NCBI RefSeq assembly: GCF_900091515.1
Contig: NZ_LT607410.1
Location: 6,138,001-6,202,000 of the forward strand
Source of the DNA: Micromonospora purpureochromogenes
Lineage (GTDB): Bacteria; Actinomycetota; Actinomycetes; Mycobacteriales; Micromonosporaceae
Direction: 5' to 3'
Length of the DNA stretch: 64,000 nt
The notes beneath the pieces were generated by a model. That model made no database searches. It worked only from the letters and a program-made list of their open reading frames with translations, and had not been told where the DNA came from. The position numbers were made by a program, and so were the translations under genes. Shown in pieces: positions 8,895 through 16,442 of this stretch. Numbering within the stretch: position 1 is the first letter of the stretch; each line of letters starts with the position of its first letter.

Positions 8895-8961
8895 GAAGAT
8901 GGCAGCGAGATTCCGAATACCTCCGCGACCAGACTCCCGGCCACCCCTCGGAGACATCCCC

Positions 8962-10398
8962 ATGAGCGACCAGCAGCAGCTGCGCAACTTCGTCAACGGC
9001 CAGTACGTCGAACCGGCGGACGGCGGGTACGCCGACCTGATCGACCCGTGCACCGGTGAGGTCTTCGCCCAGGCCCCCGTCTCCGGTGCGGCGGACGTGG
9101 ACGCGGCGATGAAGGCCGCCGCCACCGCCTTCGAGACCTGGCGGGACACCACCCCCGGCGAGCGGCAGAAGGCGATGCTCAAGCTCGCCGACGCCGTCGA
9201 GGCCCGCGCCGCCGAGCTGGTCGACGCGGAGGTGCGCAACACCGGCAAGCCGCGCCAGCTCACCGCCGACGAGGAACTGCCGCCGGCGGTCGACCAGTTC
9301 CGTTTCTTCGCCGGTGCCGCCCGCCTGCTCGAAGGCCGCTCGGCCGGCGAGTACATGGCCGGGCACACCTCGTACGTGCGGCGCGAGCCGATCGGCGTCT
9401 GCGCCCAGGTGACGCCCTGGAACTACCCGCTGATGATGGCGGTCTGGAAGATCGCCCCGGCGCTCGCCGCCGGCAACACGGTGGTGCTCAAGCCGTCCGA
9501 CACCACCCCGGTGTCGACGCTGCTGCTGGCCGAGATCGCCTCGGAGTTCTTCCCGCCGGGCGTGTTCAACGTGGTCTGCGGCGACCGCGACACCGGTCGT
9601 ACCCTCGTCTCGCACCCGACCCCGCAGCTGGTGTCGATCACCGGCTCGACCCGCGCGGGCATGGAGGTCGCCTCCGCGGCCGCGCCGGACCTCAAGCGGA
9701 CCCACCTGGAGCTGGGCGGCAAGGCCCCGGTGGTGCTCTTCGACGACGCGGACGTCGCGGCGGCGGCCGAGGCGATCGCGGTCGGCGGCTACTTCAACGC
9801 CGGCCAGGACTGCACCGCCGCCACCCGGGTGCTGGCCGGCCCTCGCGTGTACGACGACTTCGTCGCGGCGCTCGCCGAGCAGGCCCGCAACACGAAGACC
9901 GGCGCGCCGGACGACGAGGACGTGCTCTACGGCCCGCTGAACAACGCCAACCAGCTGGCCCGGGTCAGCGGCTTCGTCGAGCGGCTGCCGGACCACGCCA
10001 GCGTGGAGACGGGTGGCTCCCGGCTCGGCGAGCGCGGCTACTTCTACGCCCCGACCGTCGTCTCCGGGGTACGGCAGGCCGACGAGATCATCCAGGACGA
10101 GGTGTTCGGCCCGGTCATCACCGTGCAGCGCTTCTCCGACGAGGACGAGGCGGTGCGCTGGGCCAACGGCGTCGACTACGGCCTGTCCGCCTCGGTCTGG
10201 ACGAGGGACCACGGCCGGGCGATGCGGATGACCCGCCGGCTCGACTTCGGCTGCGTCTGGGTGAACACCCACATCCCGTTCGTCTCCGAAATGCCGCACG
10301 GCGGCTTCAAGCATTCCGGGCACGGCAAGGACCTCTCGGTCTACAGCCTGGAGGACTACACCCGGATCAAGCACGTCATGCACAACATCGAGGGCTGA
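8962..10398 (+). CDS. Gamma-aminobutyraldehyde dehydrogenase (PatD-like)
   Basis: 478 residues, ATG at 8962. Oxidises 4-aminobutanal, made from putrescine, to 4-aminobutyrate with NAD. Visible ALDH features are [20 protein letters not shown], Glu250 in HLELGGKAP, catalytic Cys284 in [12 protein letters not shown] and the [18 protein letters not shown]-terminal loop; SGHGKDLS and the NAGQDCTA context are characteristic of the PatD/Prr branch. It is followed by gabT after a 62-base spacer containing a repeat, so the two give consecutive steps aminobutanal to GABA to succinate semialdehyde. An earlier in-frame start at 8872 lies in the promoter region and was rejected. A candidate Lrp-type site lies upstream. 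Confidence 0.92.
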   Translation: MSDQQQLRNFVNGQYVEPADGGYADLIDPCTGEVFAQAPVSGAADVDAAMKAAATAFETWRDTTPGERQKAMLKLADAVEARAAELVDAEVRNTGKPRQLTADEELPPAVDQFRFFAGAARLLEGRSAGEYMAGHTSYVRREPIGVCAQVTPWNYPLMMAVWKIAPALAAGNTVVLKPSDTTPVSTLLLAEIASEFFPPGVFNVVCGDRDTGRTLVSHPTPQLVSITGSTRAGMEVASAAAPDLKRTHLELGGKAPVVLFDDADVAAAAEAIAVGGYFNAGQDCTAATRVLAGPRVYDDFVAALAEQARNTKTGAPDDEDVLYGPLNNANQLARVSGFVERLPDHASVETGGSRLGERGYFYAPTVVSGVRQADEIIQDEVFGPVITVQRFSDEDEAVRWANGVDYGLSASVWTRDHGRAMRMTRRLDFGCVWVNTHIPFVSEMPHGGFKHSGHGKDLSVYSLEDYTRIKHVMHNIEG

Positions 10399-10401
10399 CC
10401 A

Positions 10402-10446
10402 GTGAGCGCGAGAGTGAGTCGGGTTTGCGAGCCCCGCAGTCGCGAA
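10402..10446 (+). repeat. Operon-spacer repeat, copy A
   Basis: The spacer between the two gab genes begins GTGAGCGCGAG and ends GAGCCCCGCAGTCGCGAA. The same two blocks, in the same order and near the same spacing, occur on the minus strand in the spacer between the two Pot permease genes (24262-24304). The right block abuts the gabT ribosome binding site (GAAAGGCGG). Confidence 0.75.
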
Positions 10447-10460
10447 CGAAAGGCGGCCCA

Positions 10461-11732
10461 GTGACGTCGTCAGAGGAACTGCACAAGCGGCGCGGCGCGG
10501 CGGTGGCCCGCGGCGTCGGCAGCACCATCTCGTCCTACGTGGACCATGCTGGCGGCGGCACCATCACCGACGTCGAGGGCCGGCAGTGGATCGACTTCGC
10601 GGCGGGCATCGCGGTCGCCAACGTGGGCAACTCCGCGCCCCGGGTGGTCGAGGCGGTGAAGGCGCAGGTCGAACGCTTCACCCACACCTGCTTCATGGTC
10701 GCGCCGTACGAGTCGTACGTGGCGGTCTGCGAGCAGCTCAACGCGATCACCCCGGGGGACTTCGAGAAGCGCTCGGCGCTGTTCAACTCCGGCGCCGAGG
10801 CGGTGGAGAACGCCGTGAAGATCGCCCGGCACGCCACCGGGCGACCGGCGGTGGTGGTCTTCGACCACGCGTACCACGGTCGGACCAACCTGACCATGGC
10901 GCTGACCGCGAAGAACATGCCGTACAAGCACCGGTTCGGGCCGTTCGCCGGGGAGATCTACCGGGTGCCGATGTCGTACCCGCTGCGCGACGGGGGCCTC
11001 TCCGGGGCCGAGGCGGCGGCCCGGGCCATCGAGATGGTGGAGAAGCAGGTCGGCGCGGAGAACGTCGCCGCGCTGCTGATCGAGCCGATCCAGGGCGAGG
11101 GCGGCTTCGTCGTACCCGCGGCGGGGTTCCTGCCGGCGCTGCGCGAGTGGGCGACGGCGGCCGGGGTGGTCTTCGTCGCCGACGAGATCCAGACCGGGTT
11201 CTGCCGGACCGGGCAGTGGTTCGCCTGCGAGCACGAGGAGGTCGTGCCGGATCTGATCACCCTGGCCAAGGGCATCGCCGGCGGGCTGCCGCTGGCGGCG
11301 GTGACCGGCCGGGCGGAGCTGATGGACGCGGTGCACGTCGGTGGCCTCGGCGGCACCTACGGCGGCAACCCGATCGCCTGCGCGGCAGCGCTGGCCAGCA
11401 TCGAGACCATGCGGGAGCTGGACCTGACCTGCGCGGCGCAGCGGATCGAGACGGTGATGGCCGCGCGGCTGCGCACCATCGCCGAGCGTGACCCGCGCAT
11501 CGCCGAGGTACGCGGCCGGGGCGCGATGCTCGCGGTGGAGCTGGTGCAGCCCGGCACCCTCGTCCCGGACCCGGCCGCCGCGGCGGCGATCTCGGCGGCC
11601 TGCCACGCCGCCGGCCTGCTCACCCTGACCTGCGGCACCTACGGCAACGTGCTGCGCTTCCTCCCGCCGCTGGTCATCTCCGACGACGAGTTGGCCCGGG
11701 GTCTGGACATCCTGGACGCCGCCTTCGGCTGA
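10461..11732 (+). CDS. gabT: 4-aminobutyrate--2-oxoglutarate transaminase
   Basis: 423 residues from GTG 10461, preceded by AAAGGCGG at good spacing; an upstream in-frame start lies in the repeat and was rejected. Class III PLP-dependent aminotransferase converting GABA and 2-oxoglutarate to succinate semialdehyde and glutamate. Seen: SGAEAVENAVKIAR phosphate-binding region, FDHAYHGRTNLTMALT, EPIQGEGGFV, the VADEIQTGFCRTG Asp motif that holds the pyridine nitrogen, and the Schiff-base Lys270 in ITLAKGIAGGLPL. The EPIQGEGGF and AYHGRTNLTMALT motifs are those of GabT rather than of ornithine transaminase. It is second in the gab operon and is followed by a strong intrinsic terminator. Confidence 0.95.
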   Translation: MTSSEELHKRRGAAVARGVGSTISSYVDHAGGGTITDVEGRQWIDFAAGIAVANVGNSAPRVVEAVKAQVERFTHTCFMVAPYESYVAVCEQLNAITPGDFEKRSALFNSGAEAVENAVKIARHATGRPAVVVFDHAYHGRTNLTMALTAKNMPYKHRFGPFAGEIYRVPMSYPLRDGGLSGAEAAARAIEMVEKQVGAENVAALLIEPIQGEGGFVVPAAGFLPALREWATAAGVVFVADEIQTGFCRTGQWFACEHEEVVPDLITLAKGIAGGLPLAAVTGRAELMDAVHVGGLGGTYGGNPIACAAALASIETMRELDLTCAAQRIETVMAARLRTIAERDPRIAEVRGRGAMLAVELVQPGTLVPDPAAAAAISAACHAAGLLTLTCGTYGNVLRFLPPLVISDDELARGLDILDAAFG

Positions 11733-11749
11733 GCCACCGTCTGGCAAAG

Positions 11750-11786
11750 AGCGCCACGGGTGTCGACGACACCCGTGGCGCTTTTT
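11750..11786 (+). terminator. Rho-independent terminator after gabT
   Basis: Perfect 15-bp stem (AGCGCCACGGGTGTC paired with its complement, loop GAC) followed by five T residues, 17 bases after the gabT stop. One of the few classical T-tailed terminators in the window. Confidence 0.92.
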
Positions 11787-11821
11787 CGTGTCACGGGTCC
11801 ACCGGACGCCCAATCCTGTCC

Positions 11822-11843
11822 TATAGTCCTACTGTCGTAGGAC
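11822..11843 (+). promoter_or_regulatory. Promoter -10 and GntR operator of the ABC-exporter operon
   Basis: TATAGT at 11822-11827 looks like a -10 element and is immediately followed by the inverted repeat GTCCTAC-TGTC-GTAGGAC (11826-11843). A further GTCCTA half-site sits just upstream at 11818-11823. Start codon of the GntR gene is 18 bases downstream with GGAAGGG between. YtrA-type GntR proteins normally repress their own operon through such palindromes, so autoregulation is likely. Confidence 0.75.
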
Positions 11844-11861
11844 AATGGAAGGGTTGCTTGG

Positions 11862-12269
11862 GTGATCGAGTTCGTGCTGGACGGCCGGTCCAAGGTGAAC
11901 ACGTACATGCAGCTGGTTCAGCAGGTCAGACAGGCTCTGCGGGTCGGGCTGCTGACACCCGGCGACCAACTGCCGAAGGTCCGCGACGTCGCGCAGTCGC
12001 TGGCGATCAACCCGAACACCGTGCTCAAGGCGTACCGAGAGCTGGAGATCGAGGGACTGGTCGAGGGGCGCCCCGGGGTGGGCACCTTCGTCCGACGCAC
12101 CCTCGCCGGCGCCTCCCTGCCCAATCAGGCCGAGCTACGCGAAGACCTGGTCGCATGGCTGCACCGGGCGCAGGCCGCCGGCCTCACGGCCGAGGACGTC
12201 GTCGCCCTGGTGGAGACCACGCTACGAGCCACCCTCGCCGACGATGCCCCGCAGAAGGAGCCCGCGTGA
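11862..12269 (+). CDS. GntR-family (YtrA-type) transcriptional regulator
   Basis: 135 residues from GTG 11862 with a GGAAGGG ribosome binding site. Residues 10-80 form the GntR winged helix (YMQLVQQVRQALRVGLLTPG, then DQLPKVRDVAQSLAINPNTV and AYRELEIEGLVEGRPGVGTF). The short C-terminal tail of about 50 residues, without a large ligand-binding domain, is typical of the YtrA subfamily, which controls ABC exporter operons and often responds to cell-envelope stress or antibiotics. The stop overlaps the next GTG start (GTGA), so regulator, ATPase and permease are one transcription unit. The operator at 11826-11843 supports autoregulation. Confidence 0.93.
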   Translation: MIEFVLDGRSKVNTYMQLVQQVRQALRVGLLTPGDQLPKVRDVAQSLAINPNTVLKAYRELEIEGLVEGRPGVGTFVRRTLAGASLPNQAELREDLVAWLHRAQAAGLTAEDVVALVETTLRATLADDAPQKEPA

Positions 12270-13180
12270 GCGGAATGAGAGGACAGAGGATGGACGTGGT
12301 CTTGGAAGCCGACCGGCTGGGCAAGCGGTACGGCAGAACCTGGGCGTTGCGGGACTGCTCGCTGCACCTGCCGGCCGGCCGGATCGCCGCACTGGTCGGG
12401 CCGAACGGTGCGGGCAAGAGCACGCTGCTGCACCTGGCCGTCGGGCTGCTCAAGCCCGACGCGGGCGCGGTACGGGTGTTCGGCAGGTCGCCGTACGGCG
12501 ACACGGAGGGCCTGGCCGACATCGGGTTCGTCGCACAGGACACCCCGCTGTACCGGGACTTCACCGCCGCCGAACTGGTCACCGCGGGCGGCAAACTGAA
12601 CCGGCGGTGGGACGCCGAGCTCGCCCGGAAGCGGCTGGCCCAGCTCGGCATACCGCCGGACCGACCGGTCGGCAAACTCTCCGGCGGGCAACGAGCCCAG
12701 GTGGCACTCGCCCTGGCGCTGGCCAAGCAACCCCGGCTGCTGCTGCTCGACGAGCCGGTGGCCAGCCTCGACCCGCTGGCCCGCCGGGAGTTCCTCCAGT
12801 CGCTGATGGGCAGCGTCGCGGACGCCGGCACCACCGTGCTGCTCTCCTCGCACCTGCTGGCCGACCTGGAACGGGTCTGCGACTACCTGATCGTGCTCAA
12901 CGCCGCCCAGGTGCAGCTCGCCGGCTCGGTCGACGACCTGGTGGCCGGGCACCGGCAGCTGGTCGGCCCACGGCACGACGACGGCCCGATCGGCGGCGTC
13001 GCCGAGGTGGTCCGGGCCAGTCACACCGACCGGCAGTCCACGCTGCTGGTCCGCACCGACGGTCCGGTCACCGATCCCGCCTGGACGGCACGCGAGGTCG
13101 GCCTGGAGGACGTCGTCCTGGCCTACCTTGCCGACGGCGCCGCGCAGACCAGTCACAGCGAGTGGGGGGTGCCGGCATGA
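12266..13180 (+). CDS. ABC transporter ATP-binding protein
   Basis: 304 residues. Start chosen at GTG 12266, which overlaps the GntR stop and has GAAGGAG six bases upstream; ATG 12290 is the alternative. A single ATPase domain with Walker A GPNGAGKST, signature KLSGGQRAQVALALALAKQP, Walker B LLLLDEPVASLDPLARR and an H-loop in TTVLLSSHLLADLERVCD. The last 80 residues after IVLNAAQVQLAGS resemble the C-terminal extension of exporter ATPases of the CcmA/BcrA type. With the next gene, which supplies the membrane part, it probably forms a drug, peptide or lipid exporter. Substrate unknown. Confidence 0.93.
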   Translation: MSGMRGQRMDVVLEADRLGKRYGRTWALRDCSLHLPAGRIAALVGPNGAGKSTLLHLAVGLLKPDAGAVRVFGRSPYGDTEGLADIGFVAQDTPLYRDFTAAELVTAGGKLNRRWDAELARKRLAQLGIPPDRPVGKLSGGQRAQVALALALAKQPRLLLLDEPVASLDPLARREFLQSLMGSVADAGTTVLLSSHLLADLERVCDYLIVLNAAQVQLAGSVDDLVAGHRQLVGPRHDDGPIGGVAEVVRASHTDRQSTLLVRTDGPVTDPAWTAREVGLEDVVLAYLADGAAQTSHSEWGVPA

Positions 13181-14166
13181 TCTGGCTGACCTGGCGGCAA
13201 CACCGCAAGCAGGCGTTCTTCACCCTGCTGGGGTTCGCGGCGCTCGCCGCCCTGATGGTGCCGATCGGCCTGTCGATGCGGCACACCTTCGCCGACCTCG
13301 GGCTGGCGGACTGCGTACGCCAGCTCGCCGGCACCGACGTGGCGGCGGCGACCCGGGAGACCTGCGACGCGGGCTTCCGCCGCTTCACCAACCGGTACGG
13401 CAGCCTGAACCTGGTGGCCGTGCTGCTGCTCACCCTGCCGGTGCTGGTCGGCCTGTTCTGGGGCGCCCCGCTGGTCGCCCGCGAGGTGGAGCACGGCACG
13501 CACCGGTTCGTCTGGACCCAGGGCGTCGGCCGGACCCGGTGGGCGTTGGTGAAGTTCGGGCTGGTCGGCGGGGCCGTGATGGTCCTCGCGGTCTGCTACG
13601 GGCTGGGCATGTCGTGGTGGGTCGAACCGCTCACCCAGGTCGCGTACGAGGGCCGGCTAGGCATGATCGTCTTCGACCTGCAGGGCGTCGTCCCGATCGG
13701 ATACACCCTCTTCGCCGTGGCGCTGGGCATCTTCGCCGGCACCGTGTGGAAACGGATGCTGCCCGCCATGGGCATCACGCTGGCCGGGTTCATCGGCGTA
13801 CGGGCGGCGGTGGCGGTCCTGGCCCGCCCGCACTACCAGCCCGCCCGCACCCTCACCTTCCCGATCGAGGGGGTCACGGAGGCCGCCATGAGCCGCGGCG
13901 ACTGGATCCTCAGCCAGGGCATCCGCAACCCCGACGGGACGATGATGGCCGAGGACACCCGGATCATGTGCCCGCCCGGCGGTAAGGGGCCGGAGGGTCG
14001 AGCCTGCGGTGCCGAGCTGGGCCTCCAGCCGGGCGCGTACAACTGGCAGCTCTACCAGCCGGCGGACAGGTTCTGGCTGTTCCAGGGCATCGAGACCGGC
14101 ATCTTCGTCGCCCTCGCCGCACTCCTGCTCTACCTGGCCGTCCGCCGCGTCCGCCGCATCGCCTGA
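13177..14166 (+). CDS. ABC transporter permease subunit
   Basis: 329 residues; ATG at 13177 overlaps the ATPase stop (ATGA). An N-terminal hydrophobic segment follows MIWLTWRQHRKQAF, a start common in actinomycete ABC-2-like permeases. Further membrane segments lie around residues 85-105 (NLVAVLLLTLPVLVGLFWGA), 125-148, 165-190, 195-215 and at the C-terminus (FVALAALLLYLAV before RRVRR). The loop REVEHGTHRFVWTQGVGRTRW after segment 2 is typical of ABC-2 permeases. A large extracytoplasmic loop of about 80 residues with three cysteines precedes the last segment. It is last in the operon, followed by a perfect hairpin. Confidence 0.9.
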   Translation: MIWLTWRQHRKQAFFTLLGFAALAALMVPIGLSMRHTFADLGLADCVRQLAGTDVAAATRETCDAGFRRFTNRYGSLNLVAVLLLTLPVLVGLFWGAPLVAREVEHGTHRFVWTQGVGRTRWALVKFGLVGGAVMVLAVCYGLGMSWWVEPLTQVAYEGRLGMIVFDLQGVVPIGYTLFAVALGIFAGTVWKRMLPAMGITLAGFIGVRAAVAVLARPHYQPARTLTFPIEGVTEAAMSRGDWILSQGIRNPDGTMMAEDTRIMCPPGGKGPEGRACGAELGLQPGAYNWQLYQPADRFWLFQGIETGIFVALAALLLYLAVRRVRRIA

Positions 14167-14184
14167 TCGCCGCCCGGGCCCCCG

Positions 14185-14235
14185 GTGGAACACCATGGGT
14201 GTCACACCCTCCGCGTGACACCCATGGTGTTCCAC
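14185..14235. terminator. Bidirectional hairpin between convergent genes
   Basis: Perfect 21-bp inverted repeat beginning GTGGAACACCATGGGTGTCA (14185-14205) and its complement (14215-14235) with a 9-base loop. It lies 18 bases after the permease stop and 35 bases beyond the stop of the opposing secreted-protein gene. No T-run, as is common in high-GC actinomycetes. Confidence 0.75.
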
Positions 14236-14270
14236 TCATCCGGCCCGCTTCGCACCAGCGGGCCGGCGGG

Positions 14271-14951
14271 TCAGCGGAGCAGTTCGACCGTGTTGCGGCG
14301 GACCAGGTTCTTGCCGGGCTCCCGGATCGCCTCCATCGCGGCGGCGTTGAGCAGCACGCAACTGCCCGACGGGCCGGTCACCGTCACCGTCACCACCTTG
14401 CTGTTGTCCAGGTTGGTCACCCGCAGCCGGGTCCCGACCGGGAACTGGCCGCTGGTCGCGGCGGGCGCCCCGGCCTCGGCGGAGAAGGTGATCGCACCGG
14501 CGCAGACACTCGCCGCGGGCGCGCCACCCGGCTGCGCCGGCGGCTGCGCGCTGCCCGGCCGGGTCTGACCGCCCGGCTGGGCCGCTCCCCCGGGCTGCGC
14601 GGCGGCACCGTCCAGACGCTCCACCAGGTTGCGCCGAATCACGTTCTTGCCCGGTTCCCGGACCAGCTCCATGGCGGCGGCGTTGAGCAGCACGCAGCTC
14701 CCGGACGGGCCGGTCACCGTCACGGTCGCCGCCCGGTTGTTGTCCAGGTTGGTCACCCGCAGCCGAGTGCCCACCGGGAACCGGTCGCTGGTCGCGGCGG
14801 GCGCTCCGCCCTCGGCCGAGAACGTCACCGAGCCCTGGCAGGCGCTCTGCCGGGCGGGGGTGGTGTCGGCGAAGCCGAACCCGGTCCCGACCGCCACCAC
14901 CGCCGCGGCGACCACCGCCACCCCTGCCGCCAACACATGCTTGCGCTGCAC
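14271..14951 (-). CDS. Secreted tandem double-psi beta-barrel (RlpA-like) protein
   Basis: 226 residues from GTG 14951 with GGGAG upstream. Residues 1-29 are a Sec signal peptide (QRKHVLAAGVAVVAAAVVAV, likely cut after GFA). The mature protein holds two nearly identical units of about 80 residues (about 36-115 and 145-226), each with FPVGTRLRVTNLDN, TVTGPSGSCVLLNAAAM and a REPGKN...RRN ending, joined by a Pro/Gly/Gln-rich linker. The GTRLRVTNL...GP...L..AA pattern is that of RlpA-like double-psi barrels, but the acidic catalytic residues of lytic transglycosylases are not evident, so binding rather than cleavage is likely. Each unit has two cysteines that could pair. The duplication looks recent. 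Confidence 0.85.
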   Translation of the reverse strand: MQRKHVLAAGVAVVAAAVVAVGTGFGFADTTPARQSACQGSVTFSAEGGAPAATSDRFPVGTRLRVTNLDNNRAATVTVTGPSGSCVLLNAAAMELVREPGKNVIRRNLVERLDGAAAQPGGAAQPGGQTRPGSAQPPAQPGGAPAASVCAGAITFSAEAGAPAATSGQFPVGTRLRVTNLDNSKVVTVTVTGPSGSCVLLNAAAMEAIREPGKNLVRRNTVELLR

Positions 14952-15089
14952 CTTTGTCTCCCGTCGTCCGGTGATCTCCGTACGCCGCCTGGTACGGCAT
15001 GGGAGCGCTGCGCGGTTCAGCGGGTCTGGCAGGAGAGTTTCCGGAACGGCGATTTGGTGACGCGGTGACACCGGCGCCGACACCGATGG

Positions 15090-15959
15090 TCACGAAGCGG
15101 GCGCGTCCCGGCGGATTCCGAGCGTGCTCCGCGCCGGGAGCATCCCGCTGGCGACCACCGCCCCGGTGACCGGCGCGAGGAGTTGGGCGAGCCGCCCGAC
15201 GGCCGGGCCGAGGGCCCGCCACGGGGCGGCGGCCAGCTCGTCCGTACGCCGCTCCACCTCGTCGCGCAGCCGGCGCCCGGCGTCGGTGGCCACGCCGTCG
15301 GCGTCCACCAGGCCGCGGCCGGCGAGCCGGTCCCGGGCGGCGGCCCACTCCTGGGCCGACCAGCGGCGACTGGCGAAGACCTCGACCGGCGCGGCGCCCA
15401 CGGCGGCGAAGGAGACCAGCGCCTCGGTCGGGTCGAGGCCGGCGGTGAGCAGCGCGGCCACGTGCCCGTCGCCGCGGTGCTCGCGCAGGACGGTGGCGGC
15501 CTGCCAGAGCGCCAGGTGCGGGGCGTCCGGCCAGGGCAGGTCGGCGTTCGCGGCGGCCAGCGGACGCCCGGCCAGGTCGGCGGCCTCGGCGGCCCGCCGG
15601 GCCAGTGCGGCCGCCTCGGCCAGCTCGGGTGAGTCGACCCGGTCGCCGAGCAGGGCACGCAGCGCGCGGTCCACGCCGGACAGGCGCGCGTCGAGCACCT
15701 TGGCCGGGTCGGCGACCGACCAGATCGCCGGGACGTACTCGGCGACCATCCGGGGGCTGAAGCTGTAGTAGGTGGCCGTCACCAGTTCGGGGCCGGCGGC
15801 GCCCAGCGGGGCGGAGCGCAGGGCGAAGTAGCCGGGCCACCGCTCGTCGGTTGCCAGGCCGAGCGCCGCGGCCTCCTCGGTCAGCTCCGGCGCGTAGTAG
15901 ACCAGCGCGTGCACGGGCTCGACCAGCTGCCACAACCGCCGCACCATCATGGGTTCCAT
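15090..15959 (-). CDS. SCO6745-type protein with helical/winged-helix segments
   Basis: 289 residues from ATG 15959 (MEPMMVRRLWQLVEPVHALV), preceded by GGGGAGG at six bases; an ATG at 15986 is in frame but poorly placed. The opening EPxxxRRLWxLxEPVHAxxYF and the YFALRSAPLG segment are the signature of the actinobacterial SCO6745 family. Those proteins are predicted to have helix-turn-helix-like folds and no established function. It is alanine- and arginine-rich, helical and cytosolic. The promoter upstream carries two related palindromes, so expression is probably controlled by a dedicated repressor, possibly the protein itself. Confidence 0.85.
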   Translation of the reverse strand: MEPMMVRRLWQLVEPVHALVYYAPELTEEAAALGLATDERWPGYFALRSAPLGAAGPELVTATYYSFSPRMVAEYVPAIWSVADPAKVLDARLSGVDRALRALLGDRVDSPELAEAAALARRAAEAADLAGRPLAAANADLPWPDAPHLALWQAATVLREHRGDGHVAALLTAGLDPTEALVSFAAVGAAPVEVFASRRWSAQEWAAARDRLAGRGLVDADGVATDAGRRLRDEVERRTDELAAAPWRALGPAVGRLAQLLAPVTGAVVASGMLPARSTLGIRRDAPAS

Positions 15960-15986
15960 CCCGACCTCCCCGACCGGACCGCTCAT

Positions 15987-16037
15987 CTTGTCGTCGTCAA
16001 GTTTGCGTCGGGTCGACCAACTTGTCAATGACAAGTT
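15987..16037 (-). promoter_or_regulatory. Promoter with two operator-like palindromes for the SCO6745-type gene
   Basis: On the minus strand TTGACA (16028-16023) and CAAACT (16005-16000) are separated by 17 bases, a near-consensus promoter. The -35 box lies inside the inverted repeat AACTTGTC-AAT-GACAAGTT (16019-16037). A second, weaker site CTTGTCGTCGTCAAG (15987-16001) overlaps the -10 side. Two like sites around a promoter suggest repression by a dimeric MarR/TetR-type regulator. Confidence 0.7.
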
Positions 16038-16083
16038 TCGAGCAAAGGCGGGGGCCCGGGAGAACCCGGGACCACGCGGAAGG

Positions 16084-16299
16084 TCAGATGTCGTTGTGCC
16101 AGCCGCGGTGGATCTCGCCGGCCGGACGCGGCTCACCCTTGGCGACCACCCGCCAGAACCGGTCCGGCTCGGCGTGGTCGCGCAACGACAGCTCCACGCC
16201 GACGCGTACCCGGCGGTCGTCGCGCACCCAGGCCACCAGGTGGCGGTCGCCGCTGACCAGCTGGAGCTGCACCAGCATCCGTTCCCTCGTCCCGACCAT
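16084..16299 (-). CDS. Small conserved-looking hypothetical protein
   Basis: 71 residues from ATG 16299 (MVGTRERMLVQLQLVSGD) with GGAGAAGGGG upstream. It contains a beta-rich stretch (HLVAWVRDDRRVRVGVELSL) and ends GWHNDI. Codon use fits the neighbouring genes and the frame has a clean start and ribosome binding site, so I take it as real, but I do not recognise the family. It stands alone, divergent from the GAF-domain regulator 144 bases away; an upstream in-frame extension to 16386 is unlikely. Confidence 0.6.
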   Translation of the reverse strand: MVGTRERMLVQLQLVSGDRHLVAWVRDDRRVRVGVELSLRDHAEPDRFWRVVAKGEPRPAGEIHRGWHNDI

Positions 16300-16442
16300 C
16301 ACGACCGCCCCTTCTCCACTCCCGACGCCGCGCCCTGCCGGCGACGACCGAGGCACCAGGATGAGCGGCGTCGATCGGCGCGGCAACCGGGTATTGGCGA
16401 TCAGGGGTGGGCTGCGTCACGATGGGCGCGAGGAGGTCGCCG

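Noticed and set aside
8822..8944. N-terminal extension of the minus-strand aldehyde dehydrogenase
   Set aside because: The added residues resemble no ALDH N-terminus and would overlap the divergent promoter and candidate operator.
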